A stretch of 5,898 bases of DNA from Desulfobulbaceae bacterium (GTDB lineage: Bacteria > Desulfobacterota > Desulfobulbia > Desulfobulbales > Desulfocapsaceae): contig JAIRRG010000183.1 of assembly GCA_031256095.1 (NCBI GenBank), positions 1 through 5,898 of the forward strand, written 5' to 3'. The notes below the pieces were generated by a model that did no database searches, was not told the origin of the DNA, and worked only from the letters and a program-made list of their open reading frames with translations. The position numbers and the translations under genes are program-made. Numbering within the stretch: the first letter of the stretch is position 1; every line of letters begins with the position of its first letter. Below, one piece after another: positions 5,835-5,898 of this stretch.

Positions 5835-5898
5835 ATGCTGACACGAGAAGAACTGAAAAAAAATATCCTGACCATCCGGGCTGAGGATTTTGAATTCA
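5835..5898 (+). CDS. N-terminal start of an unidentified gene (partial)
   Basis: An ATG opens 21 codons, starting MLTREELKKNILTIRAED, that run off the end of the window without a stop. GGGAAAG (5826-5832) upstream gives a fair ribosome binding site. The charged, helical start looks like genuine coding sequence for a soluble protein. The same frame is also open back to a TGA at 5790-5792, so a start slightly upstream cannot be ruled out, but no ATG, GTG or TTG with a binding site is present there. Too little is visible to name the product. Confidence 0.55.
   Translation, partial: MLTREELKKNILTIRAEDFEF

Noticed and set aside
5892..5897. EcoRI site GAATTC at the very end of the window, suggesting a cloned-fragment end
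   Set aside because: Another GAATTC lies within the exported-protein gene (about 4458), so the window is not a simple EcoRI fragment; an incidental match is as likely.

Overview
The window reads as ordinary chromosomal DNA from a moderately GC-rich Gram-negative bacterium. My best guess, from remembered family resemblance only, is a Desulfuromonadales/Geobacter-type 'deltaproteobacterium'. The YycJ-like MBL protein has the flavour of proteins from that group, and one gene encodes a small exported protein with a Sec signal peptide. No tRNA, rRNA, CRISPR array, insertion sequence or integrase is visible.

Layout, left to right. (1) The last codons of an unknown gene overlap by one base (TGATG) the start of an MBL-fold hydrolase of the YycJ/WalJ type (29-796, +). 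(2) Convergent to it is a minus-strand pair: a DUF2974 (Mbeg1-like) alpha/beta-hydrolase (846-1976) and, just upstream and overlapping it, a small ORF that looks frameshifted (1960-2146). (3) Also on the minus strand is a stand-alone SF2 helicase of the XPB/RAD25 type (2203-3564), whose true start is an ATG behind a strong GGAGG. A 46-bp imperfect palindrome covers its stop codon. (4) A gene-free stretch of about 400 bp follows (3565-3968). It holds a 12-bp perfect palindrome, a plausible sigma70 promoter and a GC-rich hairpin just ahead of the next gene. (5) A secreted or periplasmic protein of unknown function lies at 3969-4613 (+). (6) Convergent to it is a PlsC-type acyltransferase (4762-5553, -). 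(7) About 280 bp of AT-richer non-coding DNA leads into the first 21 codons of another plus-strand gene, cut by the window end.

The genes do not form one obvious pathway: a nuclease-like hydrolase, a lipase-like hydrolase, a helicase, an envelope protein and a phospholipid acyltransferase. I see no convincing new multi-gene system. The points most worth a second look are the broken small ORF coupled to the DUF2974 hydrolase (possibly a transferred two-gene module), the resemblance of the helicase N-terminus to the helicase part of TOTE conflict proteins, and the structured leaders ahead of the 3969 and 5835 genes.
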